64,000 bases of DNA from Capsicum annuum (taxonomy: Eukaryota > Streptophyta > Magnoliopsida > Solanales > Solanaceae): assembly GCF_002878395.1 (NCBI RefSeq), contig NW_025840961.1:1-64000 (forward strand), written 5' to 3'. The notes beneath the pieces are model-generated. The model was not told the DNA's origin. It saw nothing but the letters and a program-made list of their open reading frames with translations, and ran no database searches. Position 1 is the first letter of the stretch. Each line of letters opens with the position of its first letter. This document shows, one piece after another, positions 1-11,359 of the stretch. The position numbers were made by a program, and so were the translations under genes.

Positions 1-19
1 GAACACATCATTGTCACAC

Positions 20-196
20 CACATTTTTCCAGTGTACACTTATTCTACAACCCCACCAATGACATAAACTCAAGGGTTATACCGCATGAATGCTAATCAT
101 TATGTTGAAAATGAGAATGATCTGAGAATATAAATTGATGAGATGGTGCATAGAAAGATCATGGTCTTGGAATATGCAATGAGAAGACTTCGGGGG
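20..196 (+). pseudogene. Ty3/gypsy Tat-like gag fragment, upstream half
   Basis: The plus strand reads a gag-like peptide. It has a proline-rich stretch (IFPVYTYSTTPP), then ENEND, then IDEMVHRKIMVLEYAMRRLRG, ending at the edge of the solo LTR at 196. The continuation LGSNQSLKYEELCLF lies at 2491-2541 in the same frame. The arrangement resembles the region just before the conserved gag domain of plant Tat-lineage Ty3/gypsy elements, where a short coiled segment is followed by a 'SYEDLC' motif. At least two in-frame stops (near 65 and 112) make it a relic. The start is outside or at the window edge. Family assignment rests on motif recall, so it is moderate. Confidence 0.55.
192..196. repeat. 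Target-site duplication, left copy (GGGGG)
   Basis: Five bases just before the solo LTR. The right copy at 2486-2490 is AGGGG, so four of five match. Removing the LTR and one copy restores the gag reading frame, which supports a true insertion-site duplication. Confidence 0.6.
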
Positions 197-2485
197 TATA
201 ACGCCCCAAAATCTCATCCCGAGATGTCACACGGTGCTTAAGGCTACAAGTAGCCCCAAGCTAATCCTTTGAGCCTACTACTAAGTCTAGAGCTTACTTC
301 AATATAATTTAATCAAATAATGGAACTATCATTTCTTGTATAAACTGAAATAACAAAGAAAATACGATCTGAATAGCAACATACTAAAAAGTTTAAAACA
401 CACTGATAGTCTGACAATCCTCTACTGCTAAAGAAACTAGAGAGTCATTGGGACAGACCCTCAACTGAATCTAACTAAAAACAAATAAACCAAATACTAT
501 GAGTATTAAAAGTCTGAAGGAATAGGTCCTCGAACCATGAGGACTCACCAACTGTGAAAGTGTAGAAATAGGTACTCGGAGATTATTGTCGCTGCTGAGA
601 CTGAGTACCTGAACCTACATTATGAGACAATGTAGCACATAGACATATGTGATGATTAGTACTTTGAGGATGTACTGAGTATATGGGGGTGTATGCACTA
701 AGTAAACAATCTCATTACTCCTTATAAAACCATGCATGATGATATAAATGATTCACATAGCTTGAATAAATCCAAAATCTAAATCTCATAAATCATGAAT
801 AATGAAGCATGTAGCATAAATCTCGTGAGTCATTTTACTTAGTTCTAAAATCTGTATTCTTCTTTTATTCTCAAAGCTTGTAAGCAAAAGGAATCTTAAA
901 ACAAACATTTTCAAAACTTATACTTTTGTCTTGAGGTAGATAGGACTTGGGGACACAAGGACTTGGGATTAGGGAACTTTGGGTGAATATGGGAATTTCT
1001 TCTAACTGACATAAACCATGTGAGCTGACATGGAGTCCAACGTCTTACCCATGTTGGGGAGAGCTGTTCTATCTTTGCCATCAGAATAAAACCTTAACTT
1101 TAGTGATCACTATCTTAACCCACTTGGGGTAAATCATAATCCTACGATGGCACGTAGTTCTGGGGCATGACACCTTGGAATCATACCCAACTCGTTGCTA
1201 AATACTACTCCCATACTTAGGCTCAGAACTTTTAGGGAAATCCACCTTAAAGCAACACAAGAGTTTATAATCAAGACAAATTATGCTTCTCTTCTTTAAA
1301 TCTCAAATGATGTGAATAATGTGGATTCCTTATCTTAGCTTAATATAAAAAAGGTCAAATATTTATCCCAAATCTGACAATAATCTAGTCATGGGGCGCT
1401 TATAGCACATACAATTTTGAAACAACAATCTTTATTTAGGGCTTATGAACCCATACATCAAACTCATGATAAGTCATCTAAATATTCATGTATGATAATG
1501 TAACATTCATAAACCAACTTAAATTCTAGAAATTTCAGCAATATGTATGTAAACACAAACATAATCATGTAATTCAACTTTTAAATCATGGGAAATCTTA
1601 GAATCTTGCAAATAATGATAATGGGTATAAAACCTATTTTGAATTTCATAGGAAAATCATATATAATGCAGAAAATCTATAATTAAAGTCTTTGGGAACA
1701 AGGGTGAAAGGATTACCCTTGTTCAAACCTCACATACCTTATTTGGCTTGACTCAATGGAACAAGATGACCTTTGAAGACTTGAGAATGTTCTTGGAAGT
1801 TTTTCTTGAATGTTCTTGAATCGTGATACTTGATTCTTGAGTTTTCTTGGAGAAGGGTTTGTATCTAGTTCTTGGGGATTAATATTGAAAGAAACCCTAA
1901 TTTGATATTATTGATGAATATGATGTTATAAGCTTTGATCTGAGGTAATTGGGTGTTAAAAAGGGTGTTAAAAGAACCAAAAACCCTTTTAAAAATGGAT
2001 TTAAATCATTGAACAGAAGTTGTGACGTCTTGGGCGACGGTCCGTTATAGGCTCGACGGTCCGTCGGCCTGCCCATCGGACTTGGGCCAGAACAGGGTCA
2101 TACTGCCTTAGTTGCGATGGCCTGGGTGATAGTCCATTGCTGACTCGAAGGTCCGCCGCCCCCACCGTCATACTTTGGCCAGTGAATGGGTTTACTACCT
2201 CAGTTATGTCAGCTTGGGCGATGGTCCATCACAGGCCCAACGGTCCATCGGCCTGCCCGTCACTCCTGGGCAGTTCGAATATCTCTCTATAAAACGTCTA
2301 TAACTTTTTACCCCAATAACGGATTTTGGAAAAATTGGTATCGTTGGATAGGTAATTCAATTTACCAAATGATAAAATGTCGAAATTGGGAAAATTCTAT
2401 CTGATTTAAATATTATTCACTTAGGAGGTCATCTCTTAATCTTCTGGAGACTAAATTAGACTTAAAGAAAGTTCAGGGTATTACA
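197..2485 (-). mobile_element. Solo LTR of a gypsy-type retrotransposon
   Basis: On the minus strand the segment starts TGTAATACCCTGAAC (2485 downward). It ends with the LTR-like terminus ...GATTTTGGGGCGTTATA at 197, where the usual TGTTACA-like end has decayed. Length is about 2.29 kb. No PBS, PPT or coding region adjoins either edge; both flanks are parts of one gag reading frame with a near-perfect 5-bp duplication. This is the product expected from recombination between the two LTRs of a full element. A cluster of GACGGTCCGTCG-type palindromes sits 215-465 bp from its start. I see no ORF of note within it. Confidence 0.7.
2021..2271. repeat. GACGGTCC-motif cluster within the solo LTR
   Basis: A GC-rich island in AT-rich surroundings. 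Variants of GGGCGACGGTCCGT and CGACGGTCCGTCGGCCTGCCC occur three times at roughly 90-100 bp spacing (starting near 2029, 2118 and 2215). Each contains a short palindrome (GACGGTCCGTC). It looks like a decayed tandem subrepeat in the LTR U3 region. Confidence 0.65.
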
Positions 2486-2490
2486 AGGGG

Positions 2491-2541
2491 CTTGGAAGTA
2501 ACCAAAGTTTGAAATATGAAGAGTTATGTTTATTTTACTAA
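2491..2541 (+). pseudogene. Tat-like gag fragment, downstream half
   Basis: This reads LGSNQSLKYEELCLF in frame with the peptide ending at 196 once the solo LTR is removed. It then stops abruptly at about 2541, where minus-strand LTR sequence begins. The junction is a deletion or insertion breakpoint. Confidence 0.5.
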
Positions 2542-3314
2542 AAATGAAGGATTCATACCTTAGATTTGACGTTAATCACAAATATACAAGGTTTTCAAGC
2601 TCCCAATCATCACCCAAGACTCAATTTGAGGTCTACGCACTCTATTAGGGTTTATGAGACTCAAGACAATGAAGAAATGGCCAATTATTGGCCAAAAGAT
2701 AATTTAAACAACCCTTATCATTCCCTCATATTGAGATATTATGAACACACGCAAGCCGCAATCGCAATAAAGCCTCTGCGATTGCAGTACTTCTGTTGCA
2801 CTAGAGGATAACTAAAACTTGGAATTTATTCCAATTTTTCGCCAATCCCTCGGGTTTAATACGGAGTCCAATATGAGCAAACAAAATATGTACCACACTT
2901 ATTTCAATATTTTGGACACGTTGGCAAAGTCGGATTTTCCATCCGAGGTCTTTTTGACCAAATGTGTGTCCTACAGCCGAATTTCCAATTTATCAACTTT
3001 TCGACCAATAGGTCGAAATGAGTTTGCCTATAGTGGGACCTAAAGCAAAGGTCTACCTAACCTAAAATCAATATATTAGAATTGCTGGCATGGTCAAAAT
3101 TAGTATCTGATATCATTTTATTAAAGTGTTTGCTCGGTGGTCATTTGGAACAAGCAAAGACTTCTAATAAGAAAAATGGTTCTAAAGACCAAACGAACTA
3201 TCTAGTAACTTAACCATCAGTTCCATTAAGTCATAAATGACTTGGGGCAGCTATGGAAAAACTCTAATGATGAAAATAAGTTGAATCATGAGAATGACCT
3301 GAAGTGTCATTACT
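2542..3314 (-). mobile_element. Truncated LTR, long-LTR gypsy family L (copy A)
   Basis: On the minus strand an LTR begins near 3314 (TAGTAATGACACTTCAGG, from an original TGTAATGACCC) and runs about 775 bp before being cut at 2541. It aligns by eye with 7840-8622 and 26780-27592. Shared landmarks are the 'gaccaataggtcgaaat' segment, the 'gcaaagacttctaa' segment and a conserved end. Only the first part of a 4-5 kb LTR is present. It directly follows, in element orientation, the integrase tail at 3315-3938, so it is that element's 3' LTR. Confidence 0.7.
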
Positions 3315-3938
3315 ATATCCACTACCAAAGAATTTTCATCCCCGAAAGTTAAGGATGGAGAAAATATCTGATGTCTCAAGCAAGTGAGGATACTGGGCTT
3401 GCATCTCATTCTCTATATCAAAAGTGGCCTCCTCTACTGGGTGGTTCTTCCACTAAACCTTAACTACATGAATCTCTCTAGAACATAGTTGTCTCACAAC
3501 ACTAGCCAAAATAAGTATGGGTTCCTGCACAAAGGTCAATTTCTTATCTAACTAGAATGAGTACCATGTAAGAACATGATATGGATTAGGAATATAGTTC
3601 CTTAACATATTAATATAAAAAACCAAATGAATAATAGAAAAATTTATAGGCAAGCCTAACTTATAGGCCACCTTGCCAACTGCACGAAGAATCTCAAAAG
3701 GAAAAATATATCGTGGGTAGAGCTTGCCCTTTTTTCCATACCTCATCACACCTAACATAGGTGAAACATGAAATAACACATGGTCACCAACTCCGAATCT
3801 CAAGGCACGGAGCCTGTGGTTGGCATAAGCCTTGTGCATACTTTAGGCTACTCTCAACCTATCCTAAATCACCCAGACTCTATCCATTGAGTCCTGAAGA
3901 AAATTCATACCTCAAGGTCTCACCTCAAAGGTCTTTAA
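3315..3938 (-). pseudogene. Gypsy (Del/Tekay-like) integrase C-terminus with chromodomain-like tail
   Basis: The minus strand encodes the end of a Ty3/gypsy polyprotein. It starts LQDSMDRVWVI*DRLRVA*SMHKAYANHRLRALRFGVGD and continues HVLFHVSPMLGVMRYGKKGKLYPRYIFPFEILRAVGKVAYKLGLP, the GPY/F-type integrase C-terminal domain. Further on come VKV*WKNHPVEEATFDIENEMQAQYPHL, the chromodomain-like tail. Stops and a frameshift interrupt it. The catalytic core is missing because the reading is cut at 3938 by LTR copy B. A purine-rich tract precedes the LTR start at 3314, as expected for a polypurine primer. Confidence 0.8.
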
Positions 3939-4796
3939 TGTCATGATCCAAACCAGGGCCTGGCCGTGATGGGTATCTCAGGTTCCACATAGACCGAAGA
4001 TCACCTTCTTCATCTAGCCTAACCAATACAACAACCATAAGCATCAGATGAATTCTAAACATATAACAAGATAGTGTAGAATAAAACTAATAACAATTTA
4101 TGATAAGTCTACACCAACCATTAGCAAACGAACAACCATCCATCACCAAACAACTAACCAAACCATCCAAGTTCACAGTAGTCTGACAAAGCCTCTATAA
4201 AACCGAAATGAATAAAATATCAGAACATTCCCTGACTATAGTCAAAATAAAGTCTAAACAAGGTCTGAGACATAGGAAACAAGGACCATGAGATAAAGCC
4301 TTCAGAAGTATGGAAGCTCACTACTTCAATGTCAAATCACGAACTAACTTAAGTACCTGATCACTGCACAAGAAAAATAGAAAAATTTTTGGTGCCTAAA
4401 TCACATGGGTATACAATATTCGAAAAGATGGTTAGTGATTGGAGCGCTAACATGTATCTCAGGGATAGAGGAATAAAATACTGCCATGATCACAGTTCAA
4501 AATCGTTACAATATTTGATGCATAATGTCATGTGAAATACATATTAATATGTAATACCATATGCTGGGGTAGGGAACAAGGCTTAACATGAACTTTTAAA
4601 ACCTTAACCTGCGCTGTGTAAGATAACCGTCATAAAATAAGGCACCTACGGGCTCTATGGGCCTATTTTTCCCCTAGCTAGAATGGCCCTAGTGTGTGTA
4701 GCCACATGAATCATAGAATATCCATATCTATATATGCCTTTATGGGGGAATCGAACCTATGAGAATAATCAAGGTGACTTAACCACCAATGTATAT

Positions 4797-4862
4797 AATA
4801 TGGGAGACTCAAACCTCCCATTCATATATTTATTCGGGGGACTCAAACCTCCCGGTCATATA
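4797..4862. repeat. Two-copy ~35-bp tandem duplication in LTR copy B
   Basis: The motif (g)ggactcaaacctccc followed by a 'tcatata' stretch occurs twice in succession. A related 'gactcaaac' phrase recurs near 5089 and 5139. Confidence 0.55.
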
Positions 4863-6099
4863 GATACCCGTACTAGCTAGTGCGGTTTCTAGTGTTAGTC
4901 CTTCGGACTCCACTTTCACAGCCTGACTATACATCCCACTTTAAGGCCTAATAAAAACATTCATTTCACATACACAACCATTAATCCAGTTACTTACCAA
5001 AGATATCCTGTTGATATCATCATACCAACCCCACTTACAAGCGTACAACTTGCCATAAACATTATTAATAAACTTGGGACTCAAACCTATTGTCTAAACA
5101 AGGACATCAATTCGATTCAACCCTTAGAGACTCAAACCTATTTAGTATTTCAAATTAATTTATGTTCAATAAGGACTCCATAAACCATTTATCAATCATT
5201 AACATTCGTAAGCCAATGCCTTAATTCAAAACATAATTCAACATGTGAAAAGATCATTCTCATTGACATTTTCACAAAAAATCTGAAGGCATACCATTAT
5301 CAAAGCCAAAAACCAACAAATTTAGGGTTAAACATGACCCAATTATTAAACCACAATTCCCATACATCCGTCCTTGCAAAATCATTAACAAAACATGTAT
5401 AATAATAATTTAAATGATGATAAAACAATACTCAACATTATGCATTCAAACCCTCAACCATGGTTTTCAAAACCACCATTAATGCCTTATGAACAATGCT
5501 TAAAACATATGGCTTTAGTAAACATATTCCACTAATTTCCATTAGACTCTTATATATATATCTAACCATTAAGATCTTTTTGTTTTTAGCACCATTATTA
5601 TACAAATCCTCAATTAATGGCCACTTGACATCATAACTTGGTCATCAATATCATTAATCATCACCCATGCTAATCTATCATCGTCAATAGCCACGTAACA
5701 ACCACAATTGCTAGTTACTACCTTTCAATCAAACAAGGTTCACTAACTAGAATTAGACTTCAATCTATCAAGTAAGATAGTCAGTTAGTAGTCAACTAGT
5801 CACCACATAACTCACTTAAATAAGCAATATACCTTAATCAATTCATTTATCCAATACTATCTAAACTCGCTAGGGGAGTCCTCAATTACCACATAATATC
5901 CCATTACTAACTTTTCATAATTCGTTATTCAACATATATTACTTCTACTTACTATCCAACTCTAGCAAGAACTACACCGCTTAACAAGTGATTAGTATTG
6001 AAGAATCATAACCGACATCCCAAGAAAAATGCCATACCTTCAATGCACATACGAATATAATCATATAAAAGCATCATCAGACATAAACATATATATATA

Positions 6100-6395
6100 T
6101 ATATGCTTACCATACATAACATCATTATTCCTCTAAACTTATTGGTCATCATCATAACATCAATATATCTTTTGAAATCACTGGGCATCATTATAATATC
6201 AATTTATCCTTCGAAATCACCGAACATCATCATATCATCAATATATCTTATGATCATACCGGGCATCATTATATCATTAATATATCCTTCAGACTTACCG
6301 AGCATCATCATATCATCAATATGTCCTTCGGATTAACTGAGCATCATTATATCATCAATATATCCTCCGAAATCACCGGGAGTCATCACAAAATC
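6100..6395. repeat. 39-bp minisatellite in LTR copy B
   Basis: About seven diverged copies of a 39-bp unit of the form catcat(t/c)atatcatcaatatatccttcgaaatcaccgag. Because 39 is divisible by three, the array gives an apparent open frame with a 13-residue period (IIISSIYPSKSPN-like). I take that as a by-product of the period, not as a protein. A related, more decayed array is at 24530-24740 in copy C, so the array is an old property of this LTR. Confidence 0.8.
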
Positions 6396-6403
6396 AATAA
6401 TAT

Positions 6404-6448
6404 TAATATATATATATATGTATACATATATATATATATGTATACATA

Positions 6449-6480
<32 letters not shown>

Positions 6481-6481
6481 A
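6404..6481. repeat. AT-rich microsatellite with a CT run
   Basis: Alternating TA repeats are broken by GTATACATA units and a (CT)5-6 run. It lies directly beside the 39-bp minisatellite. Confidence 0.9.
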
Positions 6482-8622
6482 GAGTCAATCCAATCAATAA
6501 TGAATACAAGCCCAATGAGGGATAGGGTAAAAGAGAACTAAAGAAGGACTTGCCAGCGCACTTCATCATTCCTTTTCAACACAATATATTACAAAGGGCC
6601 TGAACAAGTATACTCATATAAAATGAACACTCAATATTTAAATGGTTTAACACAATCATTTGTATCTTCAATACAAGCCTTAGTTATATCTTCTAGAGCC
6701 CCTCTTTATTAGCATGGTTTGTATTATTAGCACAAGAGTATTTTTAGCATCATATTAGTTTAGTTCTCATACTTGAACATAATATGAGTAATAATATAAT
6801 TCAAGGCTCACATAGTAATTTAGTCAATGAAGTAAGTGATAGCATAGTCATGTGTTCAATCTATTAGACAATTCATTGCTATTCAAGTATTGCGAATAAT
6901 CTATCAACCAATCATGCACATCATTTGCAAAACCAAAATCATGAATAAACCATTTATCAAAGTTAGCCATCATATTACGAAAGGCATATTCTAAGAATTT
7001 AATAAGCATCTAGGCTGCTAATGAAACTATATAGTTAAAACTTAAGGTGGGTCAAGTTACTCTTCTAATAACCCAAATTCCTCTTCAGGTCTAACTTCTA
7101 GCTAGGACTAAGCTAAGCTATCTAAGCCATGTCTTAGAGGTTTGCCATTCTACAGTAGTTCTATAATTCTTCCTCAAATAACACTCTTAATTCATCCAAG
7201 CTACTAGGATAATTCCCATAACTATGCACAACTAAGGTCAAGTTACTATTTAATATAAGTGCCAAGGTCACTCTCATCTAACTAGAGCAACTAAAGCATT
7301 CTTATGCTATTCATGAGATAACAAGTCCAACTAATCAAGGTTCTAGGCTTTAAGTCAGGCATAACCTTATAGGAGTTCAATAGCCTAAGTGTCTCAACTA
7401 ACCTCAAACACTACCATCTACCATTTCAATACCTAAAACCCCACTCAATCTTACCAAGATATCAAAGTCATACTATAATAAAGGTCAATCTAATAAGAAG
7501 TAAGTTAACCTACCTCAAATAAAAATATAGCTCACAAACTAAAACCTTTGTTTTTCTTTTCCTCGAAGCTGCACCAATGAGTGACACTACTAAAAACACA
7601 ATTTATGCATTATTACGATAATATTAATACCCATATTGCACCATTGTGCTGCGAGTCCAAAATGATACTAAAAACCCCCAAGTGCGTCCCACTTATGGAA
7701 AATAAGTTTTCAAGACCAACCCATTGTTCAAATACAATTAGAGAGTTATATTTCTAAAGAAATTGGTGTAAATCAATCATATTTTGGCTAAAATCAAGCC
7801 TCAATCCATTAAGGGATATGGATTAAATAATAAAGAATTCAACACTAAAAATTAAGGATTCATAAATTAGATTCAATGTTAATCACTAATATGCATGTTA
7901 TTAAAGCTCCCAATCAACACCCAAGACTCAATTTAAGGTGTACACACTCTATTAGGGTTTACAAGACTCAATACAATGGAGAAATAACCAATTTTTGACC
8001 AATAGAGCATTTAAACAACTCTTCCCAGGCGTTCAGATTGAATGATTGTGAACAAACATAGGCTACAATCATGATAAAGCCTCCACAATTGTGGTACTTC
8101 TGCTGCACTAGATGATAGTTGAAGCTTAAAATTTAATTCAAGTTTTGGCCAATGCCTTGGGATGCATTTGGAGTCTAATATGAGCAAACAAAATATGTAA
8201 CCAAACTGCTTTTGACATTATAGACACATTGGTGAAGTCAGATTTTCCATCCAAGGTTGGTTTGACCAAATCTAGGCCCCACACCTAAATTTCCAATATA
8301 TCAATGTTTCGACCAATAGGTCGAAATAAGTTCGGGTGTAGTGGGACCAAAACCAAATGTCTACCCAACCAAAAATTGATATTCTAGAACTACGGGAGTA
8401 ATCATAATTTGCTTTTAATATTATTTAACTAAAGTTTTTGCTCGATGAAAATTGGAATCAACAAAGACTTCTAAATAGGGAAATAGTTCTAAAGACCAAA
8501 TAAACTACCCGATAACCAAACTATTAGTTCCAAAAAGTCATAAATAACTTGGGGCCACTATGGAAAGGCTATAATGGTAAAGATAAGAAGAATCACAAGG
8601 AATGACTTGAAGGGTCATTACA

Positions 8623-9230
8623 CGAAGGGAGTTAGAGTTCAATATTCCTGATTGGGTATTTTTGAAGGTATCTCCCATGAGGGGACTGACACGTTATGGT
8701 AAGAAAGGGAATATTATTCCCCAATATGTTGGTCCATACTTGGTTTGGAAGAGAGTTGGTAATATTGCAGATGAATTAGAGTTGCCTTCTATTTTGAGTT
8801 CCATTCATTTGATGTTTTATGTTTCAATGTTCAAAAAGTGCATGGGTGATCCTTCGATGGTTATTTATTTTGAGGATGTAGGTATTTTATATTCCTTGTC
8901 CTATGAGAAAGTCCCAATTGAGATTTTGGATCAGTAAGTCCATCGATTACGGACCAAGGATGTGGCTTCAATAAAGATTCCTGGGAGGAACCAAAAGGTT
9001 GAGGAACTTGAGGAGGACATGAAGTCCTTGTATTCATTCTTGTTCGCCATTTTAAAAAATCTTGCTTGAGGTATGTGTATTCATTAATATTGTTAAAGAA
9101 AATTGTGATTTCTTGGATGTCTTTGTTTTCTATCTTTGTTAAAGGTAAGCATGGTTTTGTTTGGAGTCAAATCGTGCTAATAAATACCTTTTCCTATCAT
9201 TTGAGGACTAATGATCATAAAGGTGGAGTA
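8623..9230 (+). pseudogene. Gypsy integrase C-terminus and tail, plus strand
   Basis: This reads RRELEFNIPDWVFLKVSPMRGLTRYGKKGNIIPQYVGPYLVWKRVGNIADELELP, then SSIHLMFYVSMFKKCMGDPS and SLSYEKVPIEILDQ*VHRLRTKDVASIKIPGRNQKVEELEEDMKS. These are the GPY/F domain and chromodomain-like tail of a Del/Tekay-type element. The open stretch 8662-8937 is its best-preserved part. Everything upstream, including the DDE core, is missing because the left edge abuts LTR copy B. A purine-rich AAAGGTGGAGTA lies just before the LTR at 9231, fitting a polypurine tract. Confidence 0.8.
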
Positions 9231-11359
9231 TGTAACACCACAGTTGTTTGGTCCTTGAAAATATCTAAAATTTTATCGTCACTACCTTAACTCCAATTTA
9301 CCCTACAAGTCATAGGGGTCCTTGACAAGTTGTTGGACTCAAATCATAACCTAAACAGTAAGTGTATGACTAAGTTTTGCACTAAGTATGAGTGGCTTAC
9401 TAAGAGTTGTAAGGAATTTTTTTGAGTTGTTGGGTGCAAATCGTAGGATGCCCAATGTTTACCCCAAATGGGTTTTGTGTTGACTACGATTGGACCTTAT
9501 GAGTCGTAGGCTCCCATTATGAGTAGTAGCAGTTAAGTCATAGGTTCAATAATGTGTAGGTTCTTGGAAACTGTATTGGCTACGACTCGTGGTGATGAGT
9601 CATAATAAAACCTTATTAGTCGTATAGTGACCCGTAGTCCCTGACAATAAAATTACAGCTTTTAAATTGAGATCACTTTGGATAATTCCCTTCTTGCCCA
9701 ATTAAAACCCAACATTCATAAAGCACTTAAGAGGGGTTATGTATTATCCATAATGTGATCAAACACTTCCAAAGCTCTCTCAAATCTCTAAGCAATATAC
9801 TTAGGGTTTCCAAGAAGTAGGTCATCCTAGGGCTTAAGGGTGGAATTCTCTCCATAAACTTAGATATTTCAGGCATGTTACTCTTTTCTAATTTCTAATT
9901 TGTCAAAAGAATATGTTTTAAAATATTGTTCATATGGTATTGCTGATGGTTTTGAAACATGGGTTGAGGGTTTTAAATGCTTGTTGTTGAACAATATTTT
10001 CCCATGGTTTACATATAATTTTTCATGCTTTAATTATAGTTTTGAACATGTGGGGTGCATGGGCATGGTGAATAAAGAAGGATATTACGATTTCCCTAAA
10101 CTTGTGACTTTTGAAGTGGTTATGTCCTCAACCCCATATCGTGGGAGTAGTTTTGAATATGAAAAGTATGCCTATTAAAATACTCTTGAAATATTGCATA
10201 ATGTGAATAGTCAATAAAGCGCAATGATTTTTAAATTAAACTTTAAGTGGTTTTGTAATTCCCCAAGCTAATAGATAATTGGACCAAAGGGGTTGTGAAT
10301 TTCCCCCAAGTGATGTAACTCATTTGGCATGTTGTTATTATCATACAAGTATCGTTGGTATGATGATAACAATATTGTATGCCTTAATGTGTAATATAAT
10401 TCAATGAATGGGAATGTGTGATGCTTATTTTAATTGGTATTTAATAAGGATTGTATAGCTGAGTCATGAAAGTGGAGGTCTCGAGGGACCAACATTGGAA
10501 ACCGTAGTTGCTAATGTAAGGGTCCATATAACTGTATGGTTTGAGTCCCATATATTATTATCACATGATTGAGAGAATTAAGACCCCCATATTATATTAC
10601 ATCATGTAGTGCTTGTGTCACCTTTATATACCAGGAGATTTGAGTCCCTCATAGTGCATATGTATACCCTCTAGTTTGTGCAGCTATACGCATTGGGGCC
10701 CTACTAGCTGGGAGAAAGTTGGGCCCATATATACCATGAGTGCCTTCTTATGCATGTGACTATGTGCATTGGATTTGAATGACTTAAACCATTGATTATG
10801 ACATTATGTTATCCTTATACCTGAGTTACATATTTATGTTCACCCTACTAATCATCTCTAAATGCTGTATCCCCACATGATGTAGGCACTGGAGATACTT
10901 CTACTTTTCTTGTAAAGTTAGGTGCATCGGCTCAATTAATTGGTTCACGGTGGTGATGTGGTAAGCTTTCATTCTCTGGAAGACTTGGACATTTCATCAC
11001 ATCTTATCATAGATTAGAGTTGAGAGTTTTTATTATTATTAGCATTATCATTTTCATTGTTATTTTCAGTCTTTGGGACATGTCTCGAGTAGGATTTGTT
11101 TTGATTCTTTTGTTAGAAGGCTTTGTGGGATTACTGTGGATTTGGGTGATGTTGATTGGTTATTTTTGCTAGTTCCTAATTATTGGTCATACACTTATCT
11201 TTTATTTTTTGATCTTACCTTACTACTATCTTGTTATATGTTTGAAATTCATCTGATATTGGGGATATTGTATTCTCTTGGATAGGTGTAGGGGTGGTTT
11301 CGGATCTATGTGGTGCTTGATATGCCCATCACGGCTAGGGCTTGGTTTGGCTCATGACA
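9231..11359 (+). mobile_element. 3' LTR of a Del/Tekay-like gypsy element
   Basis: It starts TGTAACACCACAG and ends CTTGGTTTGGCTCATGACA, length 2129 bp. It follows an integrase tail and polypurine-like tract, so it is a 3' LTR. A cluster of GACTCGTA/GAGTCATAA-type motifs occupies about 9300-9660, 70-430 bp from the start. Short open frames inside (for example near 9900-10178 and 11073-11285) show no family similarity and are not called as genes. The downstream flank at 11360 is the protease-RT linker of another element, so the insertion was into that element. Confidence 0.75.

Larger units (their letters stand above)
3939..8622 (-). mobile_element. 4.7-kb LTR, gypsy family L (copy B), probably solo
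   Basis: On the minus strand this starts TGTAATGACCCTTCAAGTC at 8622 and ends ...TGGTTTGGATCATGACA at 3939. Those ends match Del/Tekay-like LTRs elsewhere in the window. The length, about 4.68 kb, agrees with copy C (about 4.4 kb after removing its insertion). Internal features are a duplicated 'actcaaacctccc' unit near 4800-4860, a 39-bp minisatellite at 6100-6395 and an AT/CT microsatellite at 6404-6481. I see no reading frame with recognisable protein similarity. Flanks are integrase pieces in opposite orientations with no matching duplication (left TTTAA, right CGAAG). The boundary structure is therefore rearranged rather than a simple insertion. Confidence 0.6.

Noticed and set aside
2186..3043. 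Three short plus-strand open frames (2186-2404, 2566-2811, 2819-3043)
   Set aside because: They lie inside minus-strand LTR sequence, and the homologous LTR copies at 7840-8622 and 26780-27592 do not keep the frames.
6103..6336. Open frame with a 13-residue repeat (IIISSIYPSKSPN-like)
   Set aside because: It coincides exactly with a 39-bp minisatellite in an LTR. A period divisible by three keeps any frame open, and codon use follows the repeat, not a protein.
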